Source: Planococcus shenhongbingii
GTDB lineage: Bacteria; Bacillota; Bacilli; Bacillales_A; Planococcaceae
NCBI RefSeq assembly: GCF_030413635.1
Contig: NZ_CP129235.1
Location: 1,736,001 to 1,800,000 of the forward strand
DNA: 64,000 nucleotides
Reading direction: 5' to 3'
A program made the translations under genes and the position numbers. Under the pieces are notes generated by a model that worked only from the letters and a program-made list of their open reading frames with translations, ran no database searches and had not been told where the DNA came from. Within the stretch, counting starts at the first letter, position 1. The number at the start of each line of letters is the position of its first letter. Of the stretch, positions 1 through 9,707 are shown piece by piece.

Positions 1-2
1 GC

Positions 3-158
3 AACATCCTGTACAAATCATTAGTGTATTTTTCAAAAGCGAAAGTGGGAGGCATCATAGCCGGGGCAAAAGCGCCGATTGTATTGACATCCCGTGCAGA
101 CAGCGCTGAAAGCAAATTGTATTCACTGGCACTCGCACTTCGCTCGTCCAACATTTAA
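3..158 (+). CDS. ptb: Phosphate butyryltransferase, C-terminal fragment
   Basis: The window opens inside this gene; only the last 51 codons are present, in the frame beginning at base 3 and stopping with TAA at 156-158. The fragment contains [18 protein letters not shown], typical of the C-terminus of the phosphate acetyl/butyryltransferase family. The enzyme exchanges the CoA of butyryl-CoA or branched acyl-CoAs for phosphate, feeding butyrate kinase. The identification is supported by the genes that follow (leucine dehydrogenase, butyrate kinase, branched-chain oxoacid dehydrogenase), the same order as yqiS-yqiT-buk-bkd in Bacillus subtilis. The 5' part and the promoter lie outside the window. 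Confidence 0.85.
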   Translation, partial: NILYKSLVYFSKAKVGGIIAGAKAPIVLTSRADSAESKLYSLALALRSSNI

Positions 159-183
159 CGGAACATACTAGGAGGAAATGACA

Positions 184-1281
184 ATGGGTATTTTTGAAAA
201 AATGGAACAGCACGATTATGAGCAACTGGTATTTTGCCAAGATAAAACTTCAGGGCTTAAAGCAATCATTTGCATTCACGACACAACTCTTGGGCCGGCA
301 CTTGGCGGCACTCGCATGTGGAATTATGCGACGGAAGAAGAAGCAATCGAAGATGCAATCCGCCTTGGCCGCGGAATGACTTATAAAAACGCAGCAGCCG
401 GGCTTAACCTTGGCGGCGGCAAAACGGTTATCATCGGCGATCCGCTAAAAGACAAAAACGAAGAAATGTTCCGTGCATTCGGTCGTTTTATCCAGGGCTT
501 GAACGGTCGTTATATCACAGCGGAAGATGTAGGCACAACTGTTGCTGATATGGACTTGATCCATGAAGAAACTGACTTTGTCACGGGCATCTCTCCGGCG
601 TTCGGTTCTTCAGGAAACCCTTCTCCTGTAACAGCTTACGGCGTATATATCGGCATGAAAGCTGCTGCACTGGAAGCGTTCGGCGACGATTCACTTGAAG
701 GAAAAACGATTGCTGTCCAAGGTGTAGGAAACGTAGCTTATACATTATGCAAACACCTTCACGAAGAAGGCGCTAAATTGATCGTATCTGACATTAACCA
801 AGAAGCAGTACAGCGCGCAGTAAATGACTTTGGAGCGACAGCTGTTGAACCGAATGAGATTTATTCACAAGAAGCCGATATTTTTGCTCCATGTGCGATG
901 GGGGCCATCATCAACGATGACACGATTCCACAATTGAAAGTAAAAGCGGTAGCCGGTTCAGCAAACAACCAATTAAAAGAAGAACGCCATGGTGATGAAC
1001 TTGAAGCTCGCGGCATCGTTTATGCGCCGGATTTTGTTATTAACTCAGGCGGCGTTATCAACGTTGCAGATGAATTATACGGCTACAATAACGAACGCGC
1101 GATGAAACGCGTTGAAACAATCTATGACAGCATTTCGAAAATCTTCGCAATTTCTAAGCGGGACGGCATTCCTAGCTACCAGGCAGCAGACCGCATGGCT
1201 GAAGAACGCATTGAACGCGTAAGCAAATCACGCAGCCAGTTCATGCGCAACGAGCACAATATCTTAAGCAGAAGATTTTAA
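184..1281 (+). CDS. bcd: Leucine dehydrogenase
   Basis: NAD-dependent oxidative deamination of leucine, valine and isoleucine to their 2-oxoacids, the entry step of the pathway encoded downstream. The 365-residue product matches the length of Bacillus Bcd. It has the N-terminal Glu/Leu/Phe/Val dehydrogenase domain with [10 protein letters not shown] and the substrate-binding lysine region GGGKTVI, then a Rossmann domain with GVGNVAYTL. Two ATGs lie after the AGGAGG at 170-175. The first (178) is only 2 nt from it, whereas ATG 184 is 8 nt away and gives the family N-terminus [15 protein letters not shown], so 184 is chosen. It follows ptb by 25 nt and is probably cotranscribed with it. Confidence 0.96.
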   Translation: MGIFEKMEQHDYEQLVFCQDKTSGLKAIICIHDTTLGPALGGTRMWNYATEEEAIEDAIRLGRGMTYKNAAAGLNLGGGKTVIIGDPLKDKNEEMFRAFGRFIQGLNGRYITAEDVGTTVADMDLIHEETDFVTGISPAFGSSGNPSPVTAYGVYIGMKAAALEAFGDDSLEGKTIAVQGVGNVAYTLCKHLHEEGAKLIVSDINQEAVQRAVNDFGATAVEPNEIYSQEADIFAPCAMGAIINDDTIPQLKVKAVAGSANNQLKEERHGDELEARGIVYAPDFVINSGGVINVADELYGYNNERAMKRVETIYDSISKIFAISKRDGIPSYQAADRMAEERIERVSKSRSQFMRNEHNILSRRF

Positions 1282-1289
1282 AGAAAAGT

Positions 1290-1612
1290 GGAAAGAGCCG
1301 GTTAGCTTCGACAGTCAACAGACAAAGAGGCGAAGCGGCGCTTTTTGCCGCTAGCAAGAAAAGCGGAAGCGGCCGTTAAGATTCGACAGACATAAGACGA
1401 TCCGGCGAAGCGGCATGTTTTCAGCCGCACAGTCTCGAAAAGTGGAAGTGCCTGTCCAGCTCTGACAGGCGTAAGGCGGACCAGCGAAGTGGCGCTTTTT
1501 GCCACACAGCTGGGTTGGTTTATGTCCCGAAGAGCTAGGCACTGAACTAGACATCGGAGTGGCTTATGATCCGAGAATCTGGCCGCTGCAGCTGGACAAG
1601 AAAAGCGCAAAC
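1290..1612. repeat. Dispersed GC-rich repeat, copy 1
   Basis: Non-coding stretch between bcd and buk built of short units such as AAAAGCGGAAGCGGCCG and CCGGCGAAGCGGC. A block at about 1350-1425 and another at about 1555-1610 reappear, in inverted orientation, at about 23320-23515. Shared runs include GGCCGTTAAGATTCGACA and GAATCTGGCCGCTGCAGCTG. Shorter relatives with the same AAAAGCG(G/A)AAGCGCC edge occur at 6214 and 41377. No transposase or convincing open frame is present. It is read as a non-autonomous or REP/MITE-like family. What spreads it is unknown. Confidence 0.7.
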
Positions 1613-1674
1613 GTAAATAAAATAGGCGCTATAGAAAACCTTAAATGGACTTTAGAAAGAACGGAGGGATCGCT

Positions 1675-2763
1675 GTGCAAGAACAGCTGCATCGCATTTT
1701 GGTCATCAACCCGGGTTCAACTTCGACTAAAATTGGCGTTTTTGACAACGATATCCTGATTATGGAAAAGACCATCCGCCATTCATCGGAAGCGTTAGCC
1801 GGATTTTCTTCCATCATCGACCAGTACAGCTTCCGCAAACAGACGATTCTGGAGGCGTTGGATGAAGAGGGCATGAATGTTTCCAATCTTTCTGCCGTAT
1901 GTGGAAGAGGCGGGCTGCTGCGTCCGATTGAAGGCGGTACATATGCTGTGGATCAAGCGATGCTCGAGGATTTAAGAAAAGGGATTTTAGGGCAGCATGC
2001 TTCTAATTTAGGAGGCATTCTTGCTTACGAAATTGCAGAAGCCCTGAACATTCCGTCGTTTATCGTCGATCCCGTTGTAGTGGATGAACTGGACCCGATT
2101 GCCCGCATTTCCGGTTTTTCACTGATTGAGCGCAAATCGATTTTCCATGCCTTAAACCAAAAAGCTGTAGCACGGCGGTATGCCAAAGAATTGGGGCGTA
2201 CGTATGAAGACATGCGCTTGATTGTGACGCATATGGGCGGCGGCATTACAGTAGGTGTGCATTTGAATGGCCGGGTGGTCGAGGTCAATAATGGCCTGCA
2301 TGGAGACGGGCCATTCAGTCCTGAACGGGCCGGCACAGTACCAGCCGGAGATTTGGTTGAATTATGTTTTTCCGGGCAATATTATCGCCATGAAATCATG
2401 AAAATGCTTGTAGGACAAGGTGGATTGGTCGGCTATTTGGGAACAAATGATGCGGTCAAAGTGGAAAAGCGGATCCAAAAAGGCGATTTGGAAGCTGAAC
2501 GTATTTATGATGCGATGGCTTACCAAGTGGCACGTGAAATCGGTTCAGCCAGTACTGTATTAAATGGTAAAGTCGATGCCATCATTTTGACGGGCGGCTT
2601 GGCTTACGGCAAAGACTTTGTCAAATCGATTTCAGACCGCGTCAACTGGATTGCGGATGTCGCTGTTATGCCGGGTGAAAACGAGTTGCAGGCTTTGGCA
2701 GAAGGAGCCGTCCGGGTATTGAATAAAGAAGAGCAAGCGAAGACCTATTCAGCAGGGAAATGA
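1675..2763 (+). CDS. buk: Butyrate kinase (branched-chain fatty acid kinase)
   Basis: Converts butyryl- or branched acyl-phosphate plus ADP to the free acid and ATP, completing substrate-level phosphorylation started by Ptb. The ASKHA fold is recognisable from the N-terminal phosphate loop [14 protein letters not shown], the [10 protein letters not shown] segment and the late TGGLAYGK motif. An upstream in-frame ATG at 1645 would add [10 protein letters not shown], but the GGAGGG at 1663-1668 sits 6 nt before a GTG at 1675. That GTG gives the usual start ([15 protein letters not shown]) and a 362-residue product of normal length. The dispersed repeat separates it from bcd. lpd follows after 22 nt, so buk and the oxoacid dehydrogenase genes probably share a transcript. 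Confidence 0.94.
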   Translation: MQEQLHRILVINPGSTSTKIGVFDNDILIMEKTIRHSSEALAGFSSIIDQYSFRKQTILEALDEEGMNVSNLSAVCGRGGLLRPIEGGTYAVDQAMLEDLRKGILGQHASNLGGILAYEIAEALNIPSFIVDPVVVDELDPIARISGFSLIERKSIFHALNQKAVARRYAKELGRTYEDMRLIVTHMGGGITVGVHLNGRVVEVNNGLHGDGPFSPERAGTVPAGDLVELCFSGQYYRHEIMKMLVGQGGLVGYLGTNDAVKVEKRIQKGDLEAERIYDAMAYQVAREIGSASTVLNGKVDAIILTGGLAYGKDFVKSISDRVNWIADVAVMPGENELQALAEGAVRVLNKEEQAKTYSAGK

Positions 2764-2785
2764 TTAAAGGAGGTCGTCTTCATTT

Positions 2786-4213
2786 ATGGCACAAAATTAT
2801 GATGTAGTCATTATCGGAGGCGGAACGGGCGGCTATGTAGCCGCCATCCGTTCTGCTCAACTAGGTTTAAAAACGGCTATCGTCGAAAAAGGCAAACTCG
2901 GAGGCACTTGCCTCCATAAAGGCTGTATTCCAAGCAAAGCATTGTTGCGCAGCGCGGAAGTATACTCAACCACTAAAAATCATGCAGCTGATTTCGGAGT
3001 CAATACAGGAGAAGTTTCTTTGGATTTCTCGCGTGTGCAGCAGCGGAAACAAAGCATTGTGGATCAATTGCACGCAGGTGTCCAAGGGTTGATGAAAAAA
3101 GGCAAGATTGATGTTTATGACGGCATCGGCCGCATTCTTGGCCCTTCCATTTTCTCGCCGAATGCCGGAACGGTATCCGTGGAAATGACCAACGGGGAAG
3201 AAAACGAAATGCTGATTCCACATAACGTCATTATCGCCACAGGTTCACGCCCGCGAACGCTGCCAGGTCTGACGATTGACGGCAATTTGGTCATGAGTTC
3301 AGATGAAGCGCTGCAAATGAAAGAACTTCCAAAGTCGATTTTAATTGTCGGCGGCGGCGTCATCGGAATTGAATGGGCCTCCATGCTCAATGATTTTGGG
3401 GTAGATGTGACCGTGATCGAATATGCAGACCGCATTATTCCGACTGAAGACAAAGACGTTTCAAAAGAAATGCAGAAATTGCTGACGAAAAAAGGCATTA
3501 AATTTGCCGTAAGCGCAAAAGTTTTGGCGGAAACACTCGAAACTGGCGACAATGGCGTGACCATCCAAGCGGAACTCAAAGAAGGCACTGAAACTTTCAG
3601 CGCTGAGAAAATGCTGGTTTCTGTTGGGCGCCAGGCTAATATTGAAAACATCGGCTTGGAAAATACGGACATCATTGTCGATAAAGGATTTATTCAAGTG
3701 AAAAATACTTTCCAGACGAAAGAATCCCATATTTATGCGATTGGCGATGTGATCGGCGGGCTGCAATTGGCGCACGTCGCTTCCCATGAAGGAATTACGG
3801 CTGTTGAGCATATCAAAGGCAATAATCCGCACGCCATAAATTATGACTTGGTGTCGCGCTGCGTTTATTCCAGTCCGGAAGCTGCAAGCGTCGGCATCAC
3901 CGAACAGCAGGCAAAAGACAAAGGCTTCGACGTCAAAGTCGGCAAGTTCTCTTTTAAAGCAATCGGCAAAGCACTTGTTTACGGAGAATCTGACGGCTTT
4001 GTGAAAATTGTCGCTGATACAGAAACAAATGATATTCTCGGAGTCCATATGATTGGCCCGCACGTGACTGATATGATTTCAGAAGCGGGGCTTGCCATGG
4101 TTTTAGACGCAACTCCGTGGGAAATCGCCGATACGATCCATCCGCACCCGACACTTTCAGAAGTGATGGGCGAAGCGGCGTTAGCGGTTGACGGCAAAGC
4201 GATTCATAGTTAA
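2786..4213 (+). CDS. lpdV: Dihydrolipoyl dehydrogenase, E3 of branched-chain 2-oxoacid dehydrogenase
   Basis: Reoxidises the dihydrolipoyl arm of the branched-chain complex with FAD and NAD. Residues of diagnostic value: FAD-binding GGGTGGYVAA near the N-terminus, redox-active disulfide in GGTCLHKGCIPSK, NAD-binding GGGVIGIEWASML in the middle, the second FAD motif YAIGDVIGG, and the C-terminal catalytic pair HPHPTLSE. The length of 475 residues is standard. The start follows AAAGGAGG with a 12-nt gap. The gene is embedded between buk and E1 alpha exactly as lpdV in B. subtilis, so this copy most likely serves the branched-chain complex rather than pyruvate dehydrogenase. Confidence 0.95.
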   Translation: MAQNYDVVIIGGGTGGYVAAIRSAQLGLKTAIVEKGKLGGTCLHKGCIPSKALLRSAEVYSTTKNHAADFGVNTGEVSLDFSRVQQRKQSIVDQLHAGVQGLMKKGKIDVYDGIGRILGPSIFSPNAGTVSVEMTNGEENEMLIPHNVIIATGSRPRTLPGLTIDGNLVMSSDEALQMKELPKSILIVGGGVIGIEWASMLNDFGVDVTVIEYADRIIPTEDKDVSKEMQKLLTKKGIKFAVSAKVLAETLETGDNGVTIQAELKEGTETFSAEKMLVSVGRQANIENIGLENTDIIVDKGFIQVKNTFQTKESHIYAIGDVIGGLQLAHVASHEGITAVEHIKGNNPHAINYDLVSRCVYSSPEAASVGITEQQAKDKGFDVKVGKFSFKAIGKALVYGESDGFVKIVADTETNDILGVHMIGPHVTDMISEAGLAMVLDATPWEIADTIHPHPTLSEVMGEAALAVDGKAIHS

Positions 4214-4226
4214 AGGAGGAATTTCA

Positions 4227-5228
4227 ATGGCTGCAAAACACGAAGAAGTTGGTTTATCCAATGACGATTTGCTGAAAATGTATGAAACGATGTTAACGGC
4301 CCGCCGCGTCGATGAACGCATGTGGCTATTAAACCGTTCTGGAAAAATTCCGTTTGTCATTTCTTGTCAAGGACAAGAAGCAGCTCAAGTCGGGGCTGCC
4401 TTTGCTCTCGATAATACAAAAGATTATATTGCTCCTTATTACCGTGACCTTGGTGTAGTCCTGCACTTCGGCATGACGCCGAAAGATTTAATGCTGTCGG
4501 CTTTTGCCAAAGCGGAAGATCCGAACTCCGGCGGCCGTCAGATGCCTGGACATTTTGGCCAGAAGAAAAACCGCATCTTGACCGGTTCTTCTCCGGTAAC
4601 GACGCAATTGCCTCATGCAGTCGGCGTAGCGCTTGCTGGAAAAATGAAAAAACAAGACTTCATTACCTTCAACACACTTGGCGAAGGTTCGTCCAACCAA
4701 GGTGATTTCCACGAAGGCCTGAATTTCGCTGGCGTCCATAAGCTGCCGGTCATCACGATGGTGGAAAACAATAAATACGCAATTTCTGTTCCTTTTGAAC
4801 GCCAAGTAGCGAGCAAAAACGTTTCGGACCGTGCCGCAAGCTACGGCATGCCGGGTGTGACGATTGACGGCAACGACCCGATTGAAGTCTACAAACATGT
4901 GAAAGAAGCGGCAGACCGTGCACGCCGCGGAGATGGCCCGAGCTTGATCGAAACGGTTTCCGAACGAATGACGGCTCACTCATCAGATGACGACCACCGT
5001 CAGTACCGCTCAGCTGATGAACTGGCTGCCCAAAAAGAAAAAGATCCGATTCTGACATTCGGCGCTTATTTGAAGGAACACAATATCATGGATGATCAAT
5101 TGGAAAAAGAAATCAATGACCGCATCATGGCAATTGTCAATGAAGCGACAGATTATGCGGAAAATGCAGCTTATGCAGAACCTGAACATGCACTGAAATA
5201 CGTCTATGCTGAAGGAGGAAACGAATAA
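4227..5228 (+). CDS. bkdAA: Branched-chain 2-oxoacid dehydrogenase E1 alpha
   Basis: Alpha subunit of the thiamine-diphosphate-dependent decarboxylase acting on 2-oxoisovalerate and related acids. It has the TPP-binding segment beginning GEGSSNQGDFHEGLNFA and ending in ENN, and the phosphorylation-loop-like region YRSADE seen in branched-chain E1 alpha. A longer frame begins at 4188, but AAAGGAGGA at 4212-4220 places the start at ATG 4227 (MAAKHEEVGLS), giving 333 residues, the family norm. Its TAA shares its last A with the ATG of the E1 beta gene, so the two subunits are probably translationally coupled. Confidence 0.95.
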   Translation: MAAKHEEVGLSNDDLLKMYETMLTARRVDERMWLLNRSGKIPFVISCQGQEAAQVGAAFALDNTKDYIAPYYRDLGVVLHFGMTPKDLMLSAFAKAEDPNSGGRQMPGHFGQKKNRILTGSSPVTTQLPHAVGVALAGKMKKQDFITFNTLGEGSSNQGDFHEGLNFAGVHKLPVITMVENNKYAISVPFERQVASKNVSDRAASYGMPGVTIDGNDPIEVYKHVKEAADRARRGDGPSLIETVSERMTAHSSDDDHRQYRSADELAAQKEKDPILTFGAYLKEHNIMDDQLEKEINDRIMAIVNEATDYAENAAYAEPEHALKYVYAEGGNE

Positions 5229-6211
5229 TGGCAGTTATGAATTATATTGATGCCATCACGCTTGCAATGAAAGAAGAAATGGAGCGTGACGAAAACGTTT
5301 TTGTTCTCGGTGAAGATGTCGGGAAAAAAGGCGGCGTGTTTAAAGCGACGCAAGGCCTTTACGATCAATTTGGTGAAGACCGCGTGATCGATACACCACT
5401 TGCAGAATCTGCAATCGCAGGTGTCGGCATTGGTGCAGCGATGTATGGACTTCGCCCGATTGCTGAATTCCAGTTTGCTGATTTTATTATGCCGGCAGTC
5501 AACCAGATCATTTCAGAAGCTTCACGCATCCGTTACCGGTCGAACAATGACTGGTCTTGCCCAATCGTATTCCGCGCTCCGTTTGGCGGCGGCGTCCATG
5601 GTGCCTTGTACCATTCGCAATCCGTGGAAGCAGTTTTCGCTAACCAGCCGGGTCTTAAAATTGTCATCCCGTCAACCCCATATGACGCAAAAGGGCTTTT
5701 AAAAGCGGCCATCCGAGATGAAGATCCGGTAATGTTTTTCGAACATAAACGCGCTTACCGCTTGATCAAAGGGGAAGTGCCAGAAGAAGATTACACGATC
5801 GAAATCGGCAAAGCAGACGTAAAACGCGAAGGAGACGACATCACCGTTATCACCTATGGCCTTGCTGTGCATTTCGCTCTTCAAGCGGCAGAACGCCTGG
5901 CAGAAGACGGCATCTCGGCCCATATCCTGGATCTTCGCACCATTTATCCTTTGGATAAAGAAGGAATCATAGAAGCGGCCAAAAAAACGGGCAAAGTTCT
6001 TCTGGTCACTGAAGACAATAAAGAAGGAAGCATCATAGGGGAAGTGGCGGCGATCATCGCTGAAAACTGCCTGTTTGACTTAGATGCTCCGATCCGCCGC
6101 CTGGCTGGCCCGGACGTTCCGGCAATGGCCTATGCGCCGACAATGGAAAAATACTTCATGATCAATCCGGACAAAGTCGAAAAAGCCATGCGGGATTTGG
6201 CGGAGTTTTAA
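5228..6211 (+). CDS. bkdAB: Branched-chain 2-oxoacid dehydrogenase E1 beta
   Basis: Beta subunit that completes the E1 heterotetramer. It shows the transketolase pyrimidine-domain signature GEDVGKKGGVFKAT, the DTPLAESAIAGVGIGAA segment and the FRAPFGGGVHGALYHSQS stretch typical of the family. Length is 327 residues. The start codon overlaps the stop of E1 alpha by one base and the ribosome binding site GGAGGAAACGA lies inside the upstream gene. The downstream E2 gene is separated by about 350 nt of dispersed repeat, which is unusual because in B. subtilis E1 beta and E2 are nearly contiguous. Confidence 0.95.
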   Translation: MAVMNYIDAITLAMKEEMERDENVFVLGEDVGKKGGVFKATQGLYDQFGEDRVIDTPLAESAIAGVGIGAAMYGLRPIAEFQFADFIMPAVNQIISEASRIRYRSNNDWSCPIVFRAPFGGGVHGALYHSQSVEAVFANQPGLKIVIPSTPYDAKGLLKAAIRDEDPVMFFEHKRAYRLIKGEVPEEDYTIEIGKADVKREGDDITVITYGLAVHFALQAAERLAEDGISAHILDLRTIYPLDKEGIIEAAKKTGKVLLVTEDNKEGSIIGEVAAIIAENCLFDLDAPIRRLAGPDVPAMAYAPTMEKYFMINPDKVEKAMRDLAEF

Positions 6212-6550
6212 TCTAGAAAAGCGGAAGCGCCTGTATAGCAAAAATATTCTTTTAATATCGCTTCGGACGCTTTGGGCATGGCTCCCGCAATAAGCCGGGA
6301 AAACCATCCGTCTTATTGCTCCGCCTAGCCCGTGGACGCGCCTTCGCTAGAGAAGCTTTCTAGAAAAGAGAAGATCATTAAGATAGCTTTTTAATGATTG
6401 TTCACTTAGATATGGAGCAAACAGCGGAGACGCCCGCGGCAAGCGAAGCTGTTTTGCGGAATATCGAAAGCTGGAATATATTGGTTCCATCTATACAGAA
6501 AAGAACGCACACCATTAAATCCAAGAGTCTTAAACGTAAGTAAAAGCAGT
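6212..6550. repeat. Dispersed repeat interrupting the bkd operon
   Basis: About 340 nt without a gene between E1 beta and E2. It opens with TAGAAAAGCGGAAGCGCCTG, the same edge seen in the repeats at about 1.35, 23.3 and 41.4 kb. At 6345-6370 it carries a partly complementary run ending in TTTCTAGAAAAG, so the first 150 nt can fold back. A second segment (about 6430-6480) contains GCGGAGACGCCCGCGGCAAG, another motif common in non-coding repeats of this group. No terminator with a clean T run is visible, so read-through into E2 is possible. Confidence 0.65.
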
Positions 6551-6565
6551 TAAGGAGGAATCCCT

Positions 6566-7912
6566 TTGGCTATTGAAAATATTAAAATGCCTCAGCTAGG
6601 TGAAAGTGTAACTGAAGGAACCATTGAAAAGTGGCTGGTTCAGCCCGGTGACCATGTCAATAAGTATGACCCCTTGGCAGAAGTCAATACGGACAAAGTG
6701 ACGGCTGAAGTTCCATCTTCATTTACAGGAACGATCAAGGAACTGATTGCTGCAGAAGGCGATACATTGGCTGTGGGAGAAATCGTCTGCACCATTGAAA
6801 CTGAAGGCGGCGATTCGGCTCCGGCTGAAGACAGCGAACCGACAGAAGCTGGAAAAGAAAACATCATGCCGGCAGAAGATACGGAAGTGACCAAAGGACT
6901 GAAAGGTGAAAAAGGTTCTTCGCAGCCTGTTCGCCCGGAAGGTTCAAAAGCCCGTTATTCACCGGCCGTTTTGCGTCTTGCACAAGACAATGACATCGAC
7001 TTGACTCAAGTCCAAGGCACGGGCAATGAAGGCCGCATTACCCGCAAAGATTTGCTGGCTTTAATCGAAGGCGGCAATATCCCGAAAGCTGGAGATGCAA
7101 AAGCGGCGGCACCACAGCAGACACCGGCAGCACCTCAAACTCAAGTTCAAGCGCAACCGTCTCAGCCAGTACAACCGGCAGCAAAATCGGCGCCGATTGA
7201 AAGTGCACCGGGAGATATCGAAATTCCGGTCACCGGCGTGCGCCGGGCAATTGCGGCTAATATGCTGAAGAGCAAGCACGAAGCACCGCACGCCTGGATG
7301 ATGATTGAAGTGGACGTGACAGATCTGGTTTCGTACCGCGATTCCATTAAAGGCGAGTTCAAGAAAAAAGAAGGATTCAATATCACGTATTTCGCGTTCT
7401 TCGTGAAAGCTGTTTCCCAAGCCTTGAAAGAATTCCCGATGATGAACTCGATGTGGGCGGGAGACAAAATCATTCAGAAAAAAGACATCAACATTTCCAT
7501 TGCGGTCGCTTCCGACAATGCGTTATTCGTTCCGGTCATCCGGAACTCGGATGAGAAGTCGGTTAAAGGCATTGGCAGAGACATCAACGATTTGGCATTG
7601 AAAGTGCGCAACGGCAAATTGGGTTCTGCTGATATGCAAGGCGGAACGTTCACTGTCAACAACACAGGGTCGTTCGGCTCTATCCAGTCGATGGGCATCA
7701 TCAACCATCCGCAAGCGGCTATCCTGCAAGTCGAGTCGATCGTCAAGCGCCCAGTGATTATGGGCAACGGCATGATTGCAGCACGCGATATGGTCAACTT
7801 GTGTTTATCGCTCGATCATCGTGTGCTCGACGGACTTGTCTGTGGCCAATTCCTTGGTCGCGTCAAAGCGATTCTTGAGAACATGAACAAAGACAATACG
7901 TCTGTTTACTGA
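6566..7912 (+). CDS. bkdB: Branched-chain 2-oxoacid dehydrogenase E2 (dihydrolipoyl acyltransferase)
   Basis: Core of the complex; it transfers the branched acyl group from lipoate to CoA. Domain order: lipoyl domain at residues 1-80 with the lipoylated lysine in NTDKVTAE; an acidic linker; the peripheral subunit-binding domain at about 130-168 (YSPAVLRLAQDNDI, RITRKDLL); a long Ala/Pro/Gln linker; then the catalytic acyltransferase domain ending in SLDHRVLDG with the active-site histidine. The start is TTG at 6566, 7 nt after AGGAGG (6553-6558), giving the canonical MAIENIKMPQLGESVTEGT. No in-frame ATG near the ribosome binding site competes. Length is 448 residues. Confidence 0.95.
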   Translation: MAIENIKMPQLGESVTEGTIEKWLVQPGDHVNKYDPLAEVNTDKVTAEVPSSFTGTIKELIAAEGDTLAVGEIVCTIETEGGDSAPAEDSEPTEAGKENIMPAEDTEVTKGLKGEKGSSQPVRPEGSKARYSPAVLRLAQDNDIDLTQVQGTGNEGRITRKDLLALIEGGNIPKAGDAKAAAPQQTPAAPQTQVQAQPSQPVQPAAKSAPIESAPGDIEIPVTGVRRAIAANMLKSKHEAPHAWMMIEVDVTDLVSYRDSIKGEFKKKEGFNITYFAFFVKAVSQALKEFPMMNSMWAGDKIIQKKDINISIAVASDNALFVPVIRNSDEKSVKGIGRDINDLALKVRNGKLGSADMQGGTFTVNNTGSFGSIQSMGIINHPQAAILQVESIVKRPVIMGNGMIAARDMVNLCLSLDHRVLDGLVCGQFLGRVKAILENMNKDNTSVY

Positions 7913-7914
7913 GC

Positions 7915-7949
7915 AAAAGCTTGAAGTCTTTGGACTTCAAGCTTTTTTT
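7915..7949 (+). terminator. Intrinsic terminator after E2
   Basis: A 14-bp perfect stem (AAAAGCTTGAAGTC with its complement) around a TTTG loop, running into seven T residues. It starts 3 nt after the E2 stop and ends the ptb-bcd-buk-bkd transcript. Confidence 0.93.
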
Positions 7950-8011
7950 GCTTTAATGTCTGTGGCTACTCGGGTAAAATGAAAAGAGATATCCTTTGAG
8001 GAGGGAATAGT

Positions 8012-9706
8012 TTGACAATCGAATCGATGAAACAGACAAATTTTTCCGAACGTACATATGAAGATTGGCGGGAAGCGGCTGAAAAAACTTTAAAAGGCAA
8101 GCCATTCGAAAAAACTCTCAAAACGCCTACCATTGAAGGACTTACACTAGAACCCCTGTATACGAAAGAAATGCTGGAGCGGCTGGACTCATTTGTCCGT
8201 TCGCAGACCATAGCCGTCCAGAATGGCAAAAGGCTTCCAGGATGGTTTGTGGCGCAAGAAACCCATGCTGAAACAGCAGCCGGCTACTTGGACGCCATGA
8301 AAAAAGATTTAAAGCGCGGCAATGAAATGGTCGTCTATACCAGCAATCAGAATTTGTCTTGGTCCGATGAAGAGTTGAAAAGCCTGGCGGAATTGATTGT
8401 CCATTATCCTTTATATTTCCGGTTGAGTTCTGATGACAATGGCATTCTTCGGGTTTTTGACTTTATTGAAGAAGAACAGCTTGCGCATGTCCAGGGCGTC
8501 ATTTACTCGGAAGCTCCAGCAGCTGCACCTCAAAACGTCCGGACTCAGTTGGTCGATACGATTCCGGTCCACAATGCGGGCGGCACCATTGTTCATGAGC
8601 TTGGAGTGGCATTAAGTATTTTAGCTGAAACATTCAGCAAGCATGAATTCCAAACAAAAGCGGCTGATATTTGGGTCCGGTTTGCCGTGGATACACAGTT
8701 TTTCCAGGAAATCGCAAAACTTCGTGCATTCCGCGTGCTTTGGAACGCTTTTTGTTCAGCCTACGGTGAAACGGCGCCCATACTTCCTGTTTTCACGGAA
8801 ACTTCGGTTCGATCTTATTCGAAATTAGACCCTTACGTCAATTTGCTGCGGGCAGGCAACGCCACTTTTTCAGCAGTGCTTGGCGGAACCAACGCCCATA
8901 CGGTGCATCCCCATGATTTTTTAACCGTTCCGGATGAACAAAGCAGCCGGATTGCCCGCAATGTCCAATTGGTGATTAAAGAAGAAACGCATGTATCACA
9001 CGTGCTTGATGCGGCAGCAGGTTCTTATTTTATCGAGACTTTAACAAAAGAATTCGTGGATGCCGCATGGAGTTACTTTTTGGAGATTGAAGAAGCTGGA
9101 GGCTATTCGGAAGTTATTAAATCCGGCTGGCTGACAGATGACATTCAAGCGAAATGGGTAGAACGAAAAGAAAAAGTCGCGGCACGCGAGCATTCGTTGA
9201 TTGGCACCAATATTTACGCTAATCCACAAGAGCCTATAAAAGAAGGCAAAGTGGATGACAGCCACCTTGTCTACATGACGGCTAAACGTTTGGCCGCTCC
9301 TTTTGAAAAGTTAAGGGCCCAAAGCAAACTAAAGACATTGAAAACAGCGGTGTTGCATCTGGGGCCGTTGAAAACGGTGAAAAGCCAATCGGATTTTGTC
9401 CAAGGCTTTTTGGCGGTTGGCGGCATCGAGCCTTTGCTTAGCCCGGCGTTAAATTCTGCCCAAGACGTTAACCAGTACTTGGCTGATAATGCTATTGATT
9501 ATGCCGTATTATGCGGGCCGAAAGAAAAACTGGATGAAGTGGTTCCAGGATTGGAAACAGCAGCAGTACTCGATGTTGCCGGGAAGTACAGTAAAGATGA
9601 TTTGAGCGGCTGGGCGGCAAACGGCGTGGCGGATGCCATTTTTGCCGGAAAGCACATCATCTCAAAACTTGAGCAAATTCTGAGTCTTGGAAAGGAGGCC
9701 ATCTGA
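8012..9706 (+). CDS. mutA: Methylmalonyl-CoA mutase small (non-catalytic) subunit
   Basis: Partner of MutB in the heterodimeric B12-dependent mutase that converts (R)-methylmalonyl-CoA to succinyl-CoA. The N-terminal three-quarters follow the mutase barrel ([28 protein letters not shown], and RIARNVQL, which parallels RIARNTQL in MutB). The C-terminal region lacks the DxHxxG cobalamin motif, as expected for the small subunit. The start is TTG 8012, 6 nt after GAGGAGGG. At 564 residues it is somewhat short for MutA. mutB begins 2 nt after its stop, so the two are cotranscribed. An operon start is likely because a terminator lies just upstream. Confidence 0.93.
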   Translation: MTIESMKQTNFSERTYEDWREAAEKTLKGKPFEKTLKTPTIEGLTLEPLYTKEMLERLDSFVRSQTIAVQNGKRLPGWFVAQETHAETAAGYLDAMKKDLKRGNEMVVYTSNQNLSWSDEELKSLAELIVHYPLYFRLSSDDNGILRVFDFIEEEQLAHVQGVIYSEAPAAAPQNVRTQLVDTIPVHNAGGTIVHELGVALSILAETFSKHEFQTKAADIWVRFAVDTQFFQEIAKLRAFRVLWNAFCSAYGETAPILPVFTETSVRSYSKLDPYVNLLRAGNATFSAVLGGTNAHTVHPHDFLTVPDEQSSRIARNVQLVIKEETHVSHVLDAAAGSYFIETLTKEFVDAAWSYFLEIEEAGGYSEVIKSGWLTDDIQAKWVERKEKVAAREHSLIGTNIYANPQEPIKEGKVDDSHLVYMTAKRLAAPFEKLRAQSKLKTLKTAVLHLGPLKTVKSQSDFVQGFLAVGGIEPLLSPALNSAQDVNQYLADNAIDYAVLCGPKEKLDEVVPGLETAAVLDVAGKYSKDDLSGWAANGVADAIFAGKHIISKLEQILSLGKEAI

Positions 9707-9707
9707 T

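Noticed and set aside
1302..1610. Open frames of 67-102 codons on the minus strand and an 86-codon frame on the plus strand between bcd and buk.
   Set aside because: They lie in the dispersed repeat, have no ribosome binding sites, and their translations are Arg/Ser/Ala-rich without domain character; the same DNA occurs inverted at 23.3 kb.
3115..3675. A 186-codon minus-strand frame inside the dihydrolipoyl dehydrogenase gene, and similar long antisense frames in acnA, parE and parC.
   Set aside because: They mirror well-identified genes with strong codon bias and have no independent signals.
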